Shown here: positions 24,571 to 33,153 of the stretch, in pieces | Numbering within the stretch: position 1 is the stretch's first letter | Layout: the number at the start of each line of letters is the position of its first letter | Assembly: GCA_023428915.1 (NCBI GenBank) | Contig: JAEYWL010000104.1 | Location: 1-36,131 of the forward strand | DNA from: Verrucomicrobiota bacterium | GTDB taxonomy: Bacteria; Chlamydiota; Chlamydiia; Chlamydiales; JAEYWL01 | Reading direction: 5' to 3' | DNA: 36,131 nucleotides | Program-made: the position numbers and the translations under genes | The notes under the pieces: generated by a model | Told to the model about the DNA's origin: nothing | Seen by the model: only the letters and a program-made list of their open reading frames with translations | Database searches by the model: none

Positions 24571-25722
24571 TTATGCTAATTCTGGGGACTTAAGAGTTCT
24601 TGCAAAACTTTTATTTACTGATTTTATATGGGTAAGAATTCTTCTTAGGGCTTTTATTCGGTCGGGATCAGTAATGGCAGCTCCCACTTGCTTGCGCAAA
24701 TAAGTTTTTACTTTCTGAAAAGCCGTATTGTAATCAACTGTATAAGTAACGTCATCAAGGGAGCTAGTAATGAACTTATGTTTACCTTTTTTGGTGTCAT
24801 AAAAAAAACAGTCGCCATTAATTACTTCTTTTGGGGCTATAACTGTGCGTAAGGGGCCAGCATTTACTGCCATCCAATCGGCTAAGTTAGGCGCTTCTTC
24901 AGATTTTTGTTTGCCTGTTGCGCATGAATCTAAAACAATTATGGCATTTGCGGCTAGGTTATTAAAATGAATGCCGGCAATATCATGAATGTCGGCAATA
25001 TCGATTTTTTTATCTTTTACGTTTTTCTTATGGATAGATTTTGAGCTACTAGCTAAAACTTCTGTTGAATTAGCATCCATAGAGTTTGAACTGCCATGCA
25101 TTCTAAAAATAATCAAGCTTGCTGGGATGCCTTGCTCAGATTTTAGATCTATTGAATTATTAACAATAGCGATCTCATTCACATCAACTATTGTTAGTTG
25201 ATAATCAAAAGCTATTTTTCCTAGTGTTTTAAGGTAGGTATCGGATATTGCAAAGGCATTATTGTGGTCATCAGTTGTGTTAAAAATTATCGCTTGATTT
25301 TCATTATCTTCACTTAATTTTATTATTTTTTCTAATGTAAGTTTTTGTTTTTCTAATGTAAGTTTTTGTTTTTTTAATGCAAGGTCCTCCAACGTTTGTT
25401 TTTTTTCCGTCTCAATTTGATTATTAGCGATTTTTACTACTTTATAAAAAATATCAGCTACGCAGTAGCTAATTAAACTACCCGTAAGCATATCTTTAGG
25501 ACTATCCATCATTGCTATTGAGCAAGCTGCACCTGAAAGCCTTAAAACATTTATCATTAATGGCTTGTGGCTGTGTATTGTTGGTGCTTGTTCTTTAAAT
25601 GTATTCCAGGCAAATGCAGTAAAATTAACTAGCATCTCAGATAGATCATTTTTTAAAGAGATGGCTGTCTCTTGCAGAGGAACTCTTTCGCAATTATTTT
25701 TAAACGAAGAGATTAAATTCAT
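24571..25722 (-). CDS. Predicted caspase-like (clan CD) cysteine peptidase with N-terminal hydrophobic pair
   Basis: The C-terminal half has the clan CD dyad pattern: a hydrophobic strand ending in His-Gly (SLIIFRMHG, His209) and, 58 residues later, a hydrophobic strand ending in Cys (AIIVLDSCATG, Cys267), followed by NLADWMA and RTVIAPKEV, which resemble the region after the Cys in CHAT and caspase-like proteins. The N-terminal half has two hydrophobic segments (about 54-72 and 77-99) with a short turn, then charged helices with LTLEKQKLTLEK made by an exact 21-bp tandem repeat. The hydrophobic pair is like that of chlamydial inclusion-membrane proteins, so an exported effector is plausible but not shown. 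Start ATG with AGGTG. The gene looks more A/T-rich than its neighbours and lies beside repeats, which suggests separate origin. Confidence 0.7.
   Translation of the reverse strand: MNLISSFKNNCERVPLQETAISLKNDLSEMLVNFTAFAWNTFKEQAPTIHSHKPLMINVLRLSGAACSIAMMDSPKDMLTGSLISYCVADIFYKVVKIANNQIETEKKQTLEDLALKKQKLTLEKQKLTLEKIIKLSEDNENQAIIFNTTDDHNNAFAISDTYLKTLGKIAFDYQLTIVDVNEIAIVNNSIDLKSEQGIPASLIIFRMHGSSNSMDANSTEVLASSSKSIHKKNVKDKKIDIADIHDIAGIHFNNLAANAIIVLDSCATGKQKSEEAPNLADWMAVNAGPLRTVIAPKEVINGDCFFYDTKKGKHKFITSSLDDVTYTVDYNTAFQKVKTYLRKQVGAAITDPDRIKALRRILTHIKSVNKSFARTLKSPELA
25331..25372 (-). repeat. Exact 21-bp tandem duplication in the caspase-like gene
   Basis: TCTAATGTAAGTTTTTGTTT plus T occurs at 25331-25351 and again at 25352-25372, followed by a partial third copy. 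In the protein it gives LTLEKQK repeated in the charged helix between the hydrophobic pair and the catalytic domain, so the linker length is prone to change in steps of seven residues. Confidence 0.9.
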
Positions 25723-25894
25723 ATAACACCTAATAATTAATGTTAATTAAAATTATATGTTATATTAATTTATTTATCAATATTTATTTTAAAATTAACT
25801 ATTAATTTAAATGGTATTATAGAATAGCATTCTAAAATTAGAATTAGACGCTTAGGGGAACAAGAGGCATTAAGAGAGACCATAGAGAGCTCTA

Positions 25895-26114
25895 AAACTC
25901 TGAAAAATTGCTTGATTGTTTAGTTTCTGTCGCCCTTGAATGACATTATGGACCTTAACGACGCCGAAGACATTTACGACAAACAATTGGCGCTTAGTCC
26001 ATTAAGTCTATAAGGTCCATGGCGTCATTAAGGTCCATTGTCCATTTAAGCGCCTCACTCAGACTTATGCAACTGTCTCGAAGGGGCGGCATAAAATAAC
26101 AATCAGGCTAAAGT
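25895..26114. repeat. Family 2 repeat arms enclosing a family 1 copy
   Basis: The left arm (25895-25944) reads TTGCTTGATTGTTTAGTTTC and continues TGTCGCCCTTGAATGAC, matching the reverse complement of the right arm at 741-783. The right arm (26075-26114) is in opposite orientation, with TCTCGAAGGGGCGGCATAAA and AACAATCAGGCT. Between them is a family 1 copy. The 416-bp space 25723-26138 upstream of the caspase-like gene contains these repeats, an A/T-rich leader and a further family 1-like word near 25830, and no gene. Confidence 0.6.
25938..26054 (-). repeat. Family 1 intergenic repeat, copy B (inverted relative to copy A)
   Basis: Its reverse complement follows copy A (12094-12211) through the 8-bp ends GGCGCTTA and TAAGCGCC, the inner TGGACC words and the tail with GTCGTAAATGTC and GGCGTCGTTAAGGTC, with scattered substitutions only. 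The palindromic core spans 25989-26054. The two copies are far apart and in different gene contexts, so copying rather than local duplication is implied. Confidence 0.8.
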
Positions 26115-26138
26115 GTGAATTAAGCGCTAAAATCTAGG

Positions 26139-26543
26139 CTAAGATTTCTTATAGATAAGCCCTAGGATTATACCTGATCCTAGGCCTTCACCAATACCGC
26201 TGATAAACCAACCTAATCCTAATGGAGCAGGAACTGGCAACCATAGATACCATGCAGCTGTTAGAATGCCGGCAAAGACACCAAAATATAGACCCATGGT
26301 GATCCCATTGTTAAAACCACCACTAGGAAAAAGTTTTGTAAAGACAAATGCCGTCCAAAACGAAAGAACCAATTGATAGGTACAAGTGAGAAGAAAGTTG
26401 TCTTCCATCTCTTTGAAATCGCGCCACACGTCTTTGGACTGCATGTAAAAATCCATTAGCAAAACACCATGAACTAGCCATCCGTAAATAAATACGAACA
26501 CAAACGTAGCCAAAGCTGCAAAAATATAACGCTTAGTATTCAT
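26139..26543 (-). CDS. Small four-helix membrane protein of unknown function, 134 aa
   Basis: The sequence has membrane helices near 5-30, 52-72, 82-100 and 112-131, with a glycine-rich last one (GWFISGIGEGLGSGIILGL). A short polar loop MQSKDVWRDFKEMEDN follows the first helix. It resembles DUF1761-type small membrane proteins in layout, but I cannot confirm that. Start ATG with AAGGG 6 bases upstream. It is on the same strand as the LysM gene, 51 bp downstream of it. Confidence 0.6.
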   Translation of the reverse strand: MNTKRYIFAALATFVFVFIYGWLVHGVLLMDFYMQSKDVWRDFKEMEDNFLLTCTYQLVLSFWTAFVFTKLFPSGGFNNGITMGLYFGVFAGILTAAWYLWLPVPAPLGLGWFISGIGEGLGSGIILGLIYKKS

Positions 26544-26594
26544 TTTAACCCTTTAATTGTTCAAAAATGCTTATAAAAAGTAATGTTATTCTTG

Positions 26595-27530
26595 TCACGG
26601 GATTGCCAAAATAGTACCTGGCTTTAGATTATTTTGGTTGGGGATAACATCGCGGTTAGCTTCGTAGATATCGTTCCATCTTTTTGAAGAGCCATAGTAT
26701 CTTGCAGCAATTGAAGAAAGGGTGTCTCCTTGGGCCACGGTATGTGTCTGATTGCCATTTGCTGCCTCAGGTTTCTTGCCGGCAACTGTTTTTGCTAACT
26801 GCTGGAAATTTTGCTTGGTGTCCCCCAGCTCAGCAACAAGGGCTTGTCTGGATTCTTCGATCTTAAGCAAAGTGGCTTTCTGCTCTTGAAGCACAGCTAT
26901 CAGCTTTTGCACCATTTCTTCTGAATGCTGGCGTTTTTGCTTTTCTTTCTCATACTCATCGCGATAGGTTTCTTTGATGCTGGCGGCATTTACTAGTACT
27001 AAATTGCGTTTGGCAAGCTCCTCCATGCGATTTTTTAAGTCTGTATTTTTTTTGTGCACGGAGTCGAGGATTTTCTGGTAATTAGTTTCGCTATCAGCAG
27101 CAGCTACTTTGTGGCTAGTTAATTGCTCTTGAAGTGCTTCAAAGGCTGCATGTTGTGCTGCAAGCAGCTCTTCTTTCTCTGCAAGCCTATGCTCCAATTC
27201 TTTGGCCTCATCTTGCAGCAAGCCAATCTCTGCTTCTTTGATAGAGAGCTCTTCCTTAATTTGGTTATAGAGGCTGCTAACTTCCTCTTCCTTGCTTGCA
27301 AGCCCTTCTTCCAGGCTTTGAATTTTTCGCGAAAGTTCATGGTAGTGATTAGGTTCTGGAGGTTGCACTACTACTGCAATTTCAGCTTTTTGAACAGGCG
27401 CATCTTCTTCTGTTTTGGGGCTGGCATTAGGGAAAAATACGGCAAAAAACAATAAAAATATAAAACTTAAGGCGCTTAGCATTAAAACCGTTTTTCGCTG
27501 CCGCTGTCTTCCTAAATAACTATTATTCAT
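26595..27530 (-). CDS. LysM-domain protein with a membrane anchor and long coiled coil
   Basis: A membrane helix (about 14-32) anchors the protein. A long coiled coil follows (about 60-245; rich in E, K, Q, with repeats such as SLEEGLASKEEEVSSLYNQI), and a C-terminal LysM domain (about 263-311) starts HTVAQGDTLSSIAARYYGSS and ends LKPGTILAIP. LysM domains bind GlcNAc-containing glycans, here probably peptidoglycan or a related wall material in the periplasm. Start ATG with GGAG upstream. It follows the aldolase gene by 31 bp on the same strand. Confidence 0.88.
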   Translation of the reverse strand: MNNSYLGRQRQRKTVLMLSALSFIFLLFFAVFFPNASPKTEEDAPVQKAEIAVVVQPPEPNHYHELSRKIQSLEEGLASKEEEVSSLYNQIKEELSIKEAEIGLLQDEAKELEHRLAEKEELLAAQHAAFEALQEQLTSHKVAAADSETNYQKILDSVHKKNTDLKNRMEELAKRNLVLVNAASIKETYRDEYEKEKQKRQHSEEMVQKLIAVLQEQKATLLKIEESRQALVAELGDTKQNFQQLAKTVAGKKPEAANGNQTHTVAQGDTLSSIAARYYGSSKRWNDIYEANRDVIPNQNNLKPGTILAIP

Positions 27531-27561
27531 AAAGGACTCCGTCTAGTCGTTTGCAAAAGAA

Positions 27562-28659
27562 TTAATTAAGTTGCAGCATTTCTTTAATGGTTCTGGGTTT
27601 GGCGCTCTCCCCATATTGCCCTTTTTTATAAGCGACGGCCATCTGCTCCAAAGTGATGAATGGGACTTCTTTGGCATAGCCTGCCTGGCCAAATTGCCGC
27701 ATGCGCTCTTCGCAAACTTTTTGCATGGCAGCTCTTGCAGGTTTCATGTAGTAGCGCAGATCAAATTCCTGAGGCGCTTCTGCCAAAGCTTTGCGTATAG
27801 CTGCGGTCATAGCCAGGCGATTGTCAGTGTCTACGTTAATTTTGCGCACTCCTGCTTGAATCCCTCTTTGGATTTCTTCAACCGGGACTCCATAAGTTTC
27901 GCGTATAGAACCGCCGTAAGTATTGATGGCATCGACCAGTTCTTTTGGCACTGAGCTGCTGCCATGCATGACTAGGTGGCAATCGGGGATTTTTTTATGA
28001 ATCTCAACAATTCTTTCGATGGCGAGCACATCGCCTGTAGGTTTTTTGGAAAACTTATAGGCCCCGTGGCTGGTGCCAATTGCTACTGCCAAGGCGTCAA
28101 CGCCTGTGCGTTTTACAAAGTCGACTGCTTGGTCTGGATCTGTTAAAAGCTGTTCTAAAGTCAGCTTGCCTTGCGCGCCGTGGCCGTCTTCTTGCTCGCC
28201 GCCCATATGCTCTAATGAGCCTAAACAGCCAAGCTCTCCTTCCACCGATACACCAACGGCGTGGGCGATATCGACAACAGCTCGGGTAACAGCGACATTG
28301 TATTCGTAACTTGCAGGAGTTTTTCCATCTTCTTCAAGCGAGCCATCCATCATCACACTGGTAAAGCCTTGTTTAATGGCGCTAATGCAAGTTTCCGGGC
28401 TATTGCCATGGTCTTGATGCATGACAATAGGAATTTCCGGGTATAGCTCGGCCGCTGCCAGCATGAGATGGCGTAAAAATGCATCATTTGTATATTGCCT
28501 TGCGCCCCGGCTTGCTTGAATAATTACAGGGCTTTGAGTATGGCGTGCGGCTTCTAAAATGGCCTGTATTTGCTCCATATTGTTAACATTAAGTGCACAA
28601 ACACCAAATTGTTTTTTAGCAGCGAAATCAAGCAATGGACGAAGGGGGATAAGTGGCAT
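27562..28659 (-). CDS. fba: Class II fructose-bisphosphate aldolase
   Basis: This zinc-dependent enzyme splits fructose 1,6-bisphosphate into dihydroxyacetone phosphate and glyceraldehyde 3-phosphate. The 365 residues contain the class II motifs: VIIQASRGARQY, VMHQDHGNSPETC with the metal His and catalytic Asp (79-91), VEGELGCLGSLE, AVAIGTSHGAYKF, LVMHGSSSVP with another metal His, and GVRKINVDTDNRLA. The length fits the longer CbbA-like type. Chlamydia trachomatis is usually described with a class I enzyme instead, so a class II gene favours an environmental relative. ATG is preceded by GGAG. The LysM gene follows. Confidence 0.95.
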   Translation of the reverse strand: MPLIPLRPLLDFAAKKQFGVCALNVNNMEQIQAILEAARHTQSPVIIQASRGARQYTNDAFLRHLMLAAAELYPEIPIVMHQDHGNSPETCISAIKQGFTSVMMDGSLEEDGKTPASYEYNVAVTRAVVDIAHAVGVSVEGELGCLGSLEHMGGEQEDGHGAQGKLTLEQLLTDPDQAVDFVKRTGVDALAVAIGTSHGAYKFSKKPTGDVLAIERIVEIHKKIPDCHLVMHGSSSVPKELVDAINTYGGSIRETYGVPVEEIQRGIQAGVRKINVDTDNRLAMTAAIRKALAEAPQEFDLRYYMKPARAAMQKVCEERMRQFGQAGYAKEVPFITLEQMAVAYKKGQYGESAKPRTIKEMLQLN

Positions 28660-28730
28660 AAATTAACTCCAAAATCAAATAAACTCATCTACAGATACCC
28701 TTTAACAGATATAAATACAAGAGTAATGTG

Positions 28731-28800
28731 GTTAAAACCAGACTTGCTACCTTCTAAGAGTCAGATTCGAGCTCTTAGAGGTAGCAAGTCGGGTTTAAAC
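28731..28800. repeat. Long hairpin in a divergent intergenic space
   Basis: Arms 28731-28760 and 28772-28800 pair nearly fully, with one bulged base (arm words GACTTGCTACC and CTAAGAG), around an 11-base loop. The genes on either side (fba and the YyaL gene) start away from it, so it cannot be a terminator of either. One arm recurs at 4101-4126. Confidence 0.75.
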
Positions 28801-28920
28801 TGAATTAACTACGTTGTAATACGCATAATTATATAGAAAGTCCAATAGCTTTTTTTGCTAAATAATTTTTTTAAGTATACAGTGATAACTTCTATAGAAA
28901 AAAATCCATGGTGCCTAGAG

Positions 28921-30987
28921 ATGTCAGACGAAAATAGATTCACAAATCGCCTTATACACGAAAAGTCCCCTTATTTATTGCAACATGCACACAATCCAGT
29001 TGATTGGTACCCATGGGGTGATGAGGCTTTTTCAGCTGCTAAGCTTCAGGATAAGCCTATATTTCTTTCCATCGGCTATGCCACCTGCCATTGGTGCCAT
29101 GTAATGGAAAGGGAATCATTTGAGAATCTTGAAATTGCCCAGCTCTTAAATGAGGCGTTTATCAATATTAAAGTTGACAGGGAAGAGTTACCGGAAGTCG
29201 ACAACCTCTACATGGAATTTGCCCAGAGCATGATGGCCGGCGCTGCAGGCTGGCCTTTAAATGTCATTTTAACACCCTCTTTGGAACCTTTTTTTGCAGC
29301 CACTTATTTGCCGCCATCCAATAAGCAGGGATTGGTTGGATTGCAAGAATTAATCGCACGCATCTCTGAAATATGGAAAGGGGATGAGCGGGAAAGGGTA
29401 TTGATGCAAGCGGCTAAAATTGTTGAAGTTTTCCGCGATAACAACTACATGCAAGGGACTTCCATGCCTGCCAAGCAGCAAGTAGTCGATGCGGCAGAGC
29501 TATTATTTAAAATGGCAGACCCTGCGTATGGGGGAATTAAAGGCGCCCCGAAATTCCCTATTGGCTACCAAAGTTCTTTCCTTTTGCGCTATTCGGCAAA
29601 AACCCACGACAGCCGCGCCCTCTTTTTGGCCGAACGAACCCTCGATATGATGCATAGAGGCGGGATTTACGATCATTTAGGCGGCGGTTTTTCACGTTAT
29701 AGTGTTGATGAAAAATGGTTAGTGCCGCATTTTGAAAAAATGCTCTACGATAACGCCCTCTTGATTACTTCTTATATAGAAGCCTTTCAATTAACTCACA
29801 AACCTTTATATCGTGAAGTATGCGAAGAGATTATCGGCTATGTATTGCGCGACCTCACTCATGCGGAAGGGGGCTTCTTTTCAGCTGAAGACTCCGAAAG
29901 CGAAGGGCATGAAGGGAAATTTTATATCTGGTCTTATGAAGAGGTCATGGACTTATTGCAAGAGGGCAATCTTTTTTGCGAGTTCTATGATATCACTCCA
30001 GAGGGCAATTTTGAAGGCAAATGCATCTTAAATACTCCGGTAAACCTTGAAGAATTTGCTGAAAAACGTGCCCAAGACGTTGTTCAATTAGGAAAAAAAT
30101 TTCAGGCGCAACGCCAGTTATTATGGAAAGTGAGAGAAAATAGAATCCACCCATTAAAAGATGATAAACTGCTGGCTTCCTGGAACGGACTGATGGCTTA
30201 TTCTTTGGTAAATGCAGGAGCGGTATTAGGGGTTGCAAAATACATTAAAGCTGCCGAAGACTCGTTAAAATTTCTTAAAGCCCATTTATTTAAAGACGGC
30301 AAACTCTTGCGGCGTTGGCGAGATGGACAGGCGCAATATTTGGCTGGACTGGAAGATTATGCGGCGATTATCAGGGCTAGCATCAGCTTGTTTGAAGCTG
30401 ATTGCGGCAGCGAGTGGCTGCAATGGGCTATCGAGCTTGCAGATTACCTGCAAAAACAATACAAATCCGATGAGGGGGCTTTCTATCAAACAGATGGTTC
30501 CGACGAGAGCATACTTATACGTAAGAGCCATTTTGCGGATGGGGCTGAACCCTCCGGCAATTCCTTGCATTGTGAAAATCTTTTAAGGTTATACCGTATC
30601 ACTAATAACTTAAGCTACAAAGAGCAGGCGGAAGATATTTTTAAGGCTGTAAAACGTTATTTGGATAGTTATGCGCCTGGTTATGTTTATCATGTAATGA
30701 ATTTGCAGCGTTATTACGATAAACAATCTCCAACAATTATCATTTCTTTAAATGCTGATAATGATCTTAAGAGTGAAATTTGCCACCTTCTTTATTCCCA
30801 TTTTATTTCACATAAACAGGTAGTGTGGAATCATGCAGCTGATCAGCGATTAAGGCGGCTGCTCCCTTATCTTGAAGATTATCCGGTTAGAGAAGGGGAG
30901 ACTACCGTATACATATGTCACGAAGGGCATTGTCAAGAGCCTTTATTTGATTGGACTTCTATGCAGGCGGCTTTAAAGAATTTATAA
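28921..30987 (+). CDS. YyaL/DUF255 thioredoxin-fold protein (SSP411 family)
   Basis: The N-terminal domain has a thioredoxin-like active site with CHWC (56-59) inside SIGYATCHWCHVMERESF, following NRLIHEKSPYLLQHAHNPVDW, the family signature. The rest is an (alpha/alpha)6 barrel with GGFSRYSVDEKWLVPHFEKM and LASWNGLMAYSL. The family is conserved from bacteria to humans; its exact reaction is not established. ATG at 28921 is chosen because it begins the conserved block closely; the open frame extends upstream to a TTG at 28855 without support. 688 residues is normal for the family. Confidence 0.85.
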   Translation: MSDENRFTNRLIHEKSPYLLQHAHNPVDWYPWGDEAFSAAKLQDKPIFLSIGYATCHWCHVMERESFENLEIAQLLNEAFINIKVDREELPEVDNLYMEFAQSMMAGAAGWPLNVILTPSLEPFFAATYLPPSNKQGLVGLQELIARISEIWKGDERERVLMQAAKIVEVFRDNNYMQGTSMPAKQQVVDAAELLFKMADPAYGGIKGAPKFPIGYQSSFLLRYSAKTHDSRALFLAERTLDMMHRGGIYDHLGGGFSRYSVDEKWLVPHFEKMLYDNALLITSYIEAFQLTHKPLYREVCEEIIGYVLRDLTHAEGGFFSAEDSESEGHEGKFYIWSYEEVMDLLQEGNLFCEFYDITPEGNFEGKCILNTPVNLEEFAEKRAQDVVQLGKKFQAQRQLLWKVRENRIHPLKDDKLLASWNGLMAYSLVNAGAVLGVAKYIKAAEDSLKFLKAHLFKDGKLLRRWRDGQAQYLAGLEDYAAIIRASISLFEADCGSEWLQWAIELADYLQKQYKSDEGAFYQTDGSDESILIRKSHFADGAEPSGNSLHCENLLRLYRITNNLSYKEQAEDIFKAVKRYLDSYAPGYVYHVMNLQRYYDKQSPTIIISLNADNDLKSEICHLLYSHFISHKQVVWNHAADQRLRRLLPYLEDYPVREGETTVYICHEGHCQEPLFDWTSMQAALKNL

Positions 30988-31025
30988 ATATCCTTTTATT
31001 TGCTAATGACTGTTTTTAATAATTA

Positions 31026-31034
31026 TGTTATGAT
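31026..31034 (+). promoter_or_regulatory. Possible extended -10 element for the TPR gene
   Basis: TGTTATGAT has a TGn-TATGAT form and sits 40 bp before the ATG at 31074, in an A/T-rich space after the YyaL gene. No good -35 element is seen at the usual distance, so this is weak. Confidence 0.3.
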
Positions 31035-31073
31035 GCTAAAACAGTTAACTTTCATTATTTTAGGTAAATAGTT

Positions 31074-33143
31074 ATGAAAAAAGGCAGGTCGTTAAAAACG
31101 ATTCCGGAGATTTTTGCTGCTAAATCATTTGAACTTTTAGAGCCATATAAAGCTGCTAAAACTTGGAATGCGTTGCCGACCACCGATCGGGAACTATTAG
31201 CCTTAATGTTTGCTATGCAAGGCGAAAATGCTTTAATGCAAACTCCTGAAGGAGCTCAAAGCTCTTTCGATCTCGCTTTGAAAGTTGCCCCCAGCAGTCC
31301 TAAAGTTTTATTAAAAATTGCTCAAGCATATTCTAAGCAGCATTTAAATGGTTTAAATCTTTTGCAGGCCAGCCGCTACGCGGAGCAAGCCGTAGATATC
31401 GACAATGGATGTTATGAAGGCTGGTGTTGCTGGGCTAATATTTTAGTCGCACTTGCAACTCATACCAAAAACCAAAGTTATTTATTGCAGGCCGATGAAA
31501 AATTTGCCATTGCTGAAACTCTTAGGCAGCAGCTTAATCTGCAAGATGCCGAGTTTTATTGGCATTGGGGTGTCTGCTGGCATCTAATTGCAAAAAATTC
31601 AGGTGAAGCGGGGGACTACTACAAAGCAATCTGCAAATACCAAAATGCGGCTCAAGAAGGGTGCCAGCAAGCACTATTTTTAAATGATTATGCAAGTGCG
31701 CTTGTAGATCTAGGCAGCCTGGTCTCGCGTATAGAATTTTTATTTGAAGCTGCTGAAATTTACAAGAAAGCTATTGAAAAGGCTCCTGAGTTTTTTGAAG
31801 GCTGGTTCAATATTGCATGCACCTTGGCAACCCTCTTTGATGAGACGGAAGATAACGAATTTTTCAAGCTTTCAGACCAATCTTTTCAAACAGCTGTGCA
31901 GCTGAATGAAAAGACGCCCCATCTTTGGTTGAAGTGGGGATCATTACTGAGTTTGGCCGGCAAGGTAACAAAGACATCTGACTTAATAGAAAAGTCTTTG
32001 GAGAAATTTGAAAAGGCTGATGCTTTACAGCCAATGGATAGTGAGATACTCAGCAAATGGGCTGAAAACTTACTATGCATTGGTTCTCAAACAGAAAATT
32101 ATACCTATTTAAAGCTTGCAGAACAGAAAATTACCTTGGCCCTTAAAATCCATCCAGAAAATGCCCTCCATTGGCATATATACGGACAATGTTTAAATGA
32201 GCTGGGCCGCTATTTTCAGGAGTCGCGCTATCATGTTCAAGCCATCGAGAAATACCAGTATGGTTTGTCGCTGAATAGTAAAAACCCTTTATTGTGGTAC
32301 GGTTTAGCAGTTTCCCATCTAGCTCTTGGAGAGGCAAAGCAAGACGCGCCCCTCATGGAAAAAGCCGCAAAATTTTTTGGCAAAGTAGCCGAGCTTAGCG
32401 GCAGCAAAGATATGCCGCCGCAATTTTGGAACGAGTGGGGCGTAGCTCTTATGAAACTCGGCGAGCTGACCGGGGAAAAGCACTATGTAGAGGAAGCGCT
32501 GCAAAAATTCGAGGAAGCTTTGCAGCAGCATGCTGATGATAATGCCTCAATTGATCCTGAGTGGCTTTACCATTATGGCTGCGCGCATGATTTCCTAGGA
32601 GATTTTCTCGATGATGAAAGATATTATGAGCGGGCAGTGCAAATCCTGTCGCAAACACTCAGCCTTTTTCCTGAATTCACACATGCCCGCTACAACCTAG
32701 CCTTGGCCTTGTCCCATTTAGGCGAGATTACATGCGAACTTGAGCATTTTTATAAAGCGCTTGACCTATTTCAGGAAACTGTAGCTGCTGATCCGGAAGA
32801 TGAAATGGCCTGGAATGATTGGGGATTGTGCTTATTGCATTTGGCGCAGCTTATGTTAGATCCAACCCACCCCCATTTAGCCCACTCCCTTTATCATCAA
32901 GCTGAGCTAAAACTGCAGCACGCCATTTCTCTTGGCAATGCCTATGCTTTGTACAATATGGCCTGCCTGCAATCACTGGTTGGAAATCATACTGCAGCCA
33001 TACACTACCTCGAAAAGTCTGAACAAGCAGGCTCTCTTCCCTCGCTTGAAGACTTAGCCCATGATGAATGGCTGGATAGCCTTAGAGGCACTCACGAATA
33101 CCAGCAATTCCTGCATCACCTCAACAGCAAAAAACACAACTAA
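31074..33143 (+). CDS. Large TPR repeat protein, 689 aa
   Basis: The sequence is built of many helical pairs with TPR-type positions, for example AAEIYKKAIEKAPEFFEGWF NIA, EKFEKADALQPMDSEILSKW, EKITLALKIHPENALHWHIY and AAIHYLEKSEQAGSLPSLED near the end. I count at least a dozen repeats. No signal peptide or membrane helix is visible, so it is presumably cytoplasmic or secreted by a dedicated route. TPR proteins mediate protein contacts; partners are unknown. Repeats of the form WxxWG at regular spacing suggest an expanded chlamydia-like subfamily. A 48-bp copy of its 3' part occurs at 34382-34429. Confidence 0.88.
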   Translation: MKKGRSLKTIPEIFAAKSFELLEPYKAAKTWNALPTTDRELLALMFAMQGENALMQTPEGAQSSFDLALKVAPSSPKVLLKIAQAYSKQHLNGLNLLQASRYAEQAVDIDNGCYEGWCCWANILVALATHTKNQSYLLQADEKFAIAETLRQQLNLQDAEFYWHWGVCWHLIAKNSGEAGDYYKAICKYQNAAQEGCQQALFLNDYASALVDLGSLVSRIEFLFEAAEIYKKAIEKAPEFFEGWFNIACTLATLFDETEDNEFFKLSDQSFQTAVQLNEKTPHLWLKWGSLLSLAGKVTKTSDLIEKSLEKFEKADALQPMDSEILSKWAENLLCIGSQTENYTYLKLAEQKITLALKIHPENALHWHIYGQCLNELGRYFQESRYHVQAIEKYQYGLSLNSKNPLLWYGLAVSHLALGEAKQDAPLMEKAAKFFGKVAELSGSKDMPPQFWNEWGVALMKLGELTGEKHYVEEALQKFEEALQQHADDNASIDPEWLYHYGCAHDFLGDFLDDERYYERAVQILSQTLSLFPEFTHARYNLALALSHLGEITCELEHFYKALDLFQETVAADPEDEMAWNDWGLCLLHLAQLMLDPTHPHLAHSLYHQAELKLQHAISLGNAYALYNMACLQSLVGNHTAAIHYLEKSEQAGSLPSLEDLAHDEWLDSLRGTHEYQQFLHHLNSKKHN

Positions 33144-33153
33144 AGATTGATGC

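Noticed and set aside
607..26114. CRISPR array
   Set aside because: The repeats are dispersed singly, palindromic and in both orientations, with no regular spacers and no cas genes.
28855..28920. TTG start for the YyaL protein
   Set aside because: No ribosome binding site and no family similarity in the extra 22 residues; ATG at 28921 fits the family.
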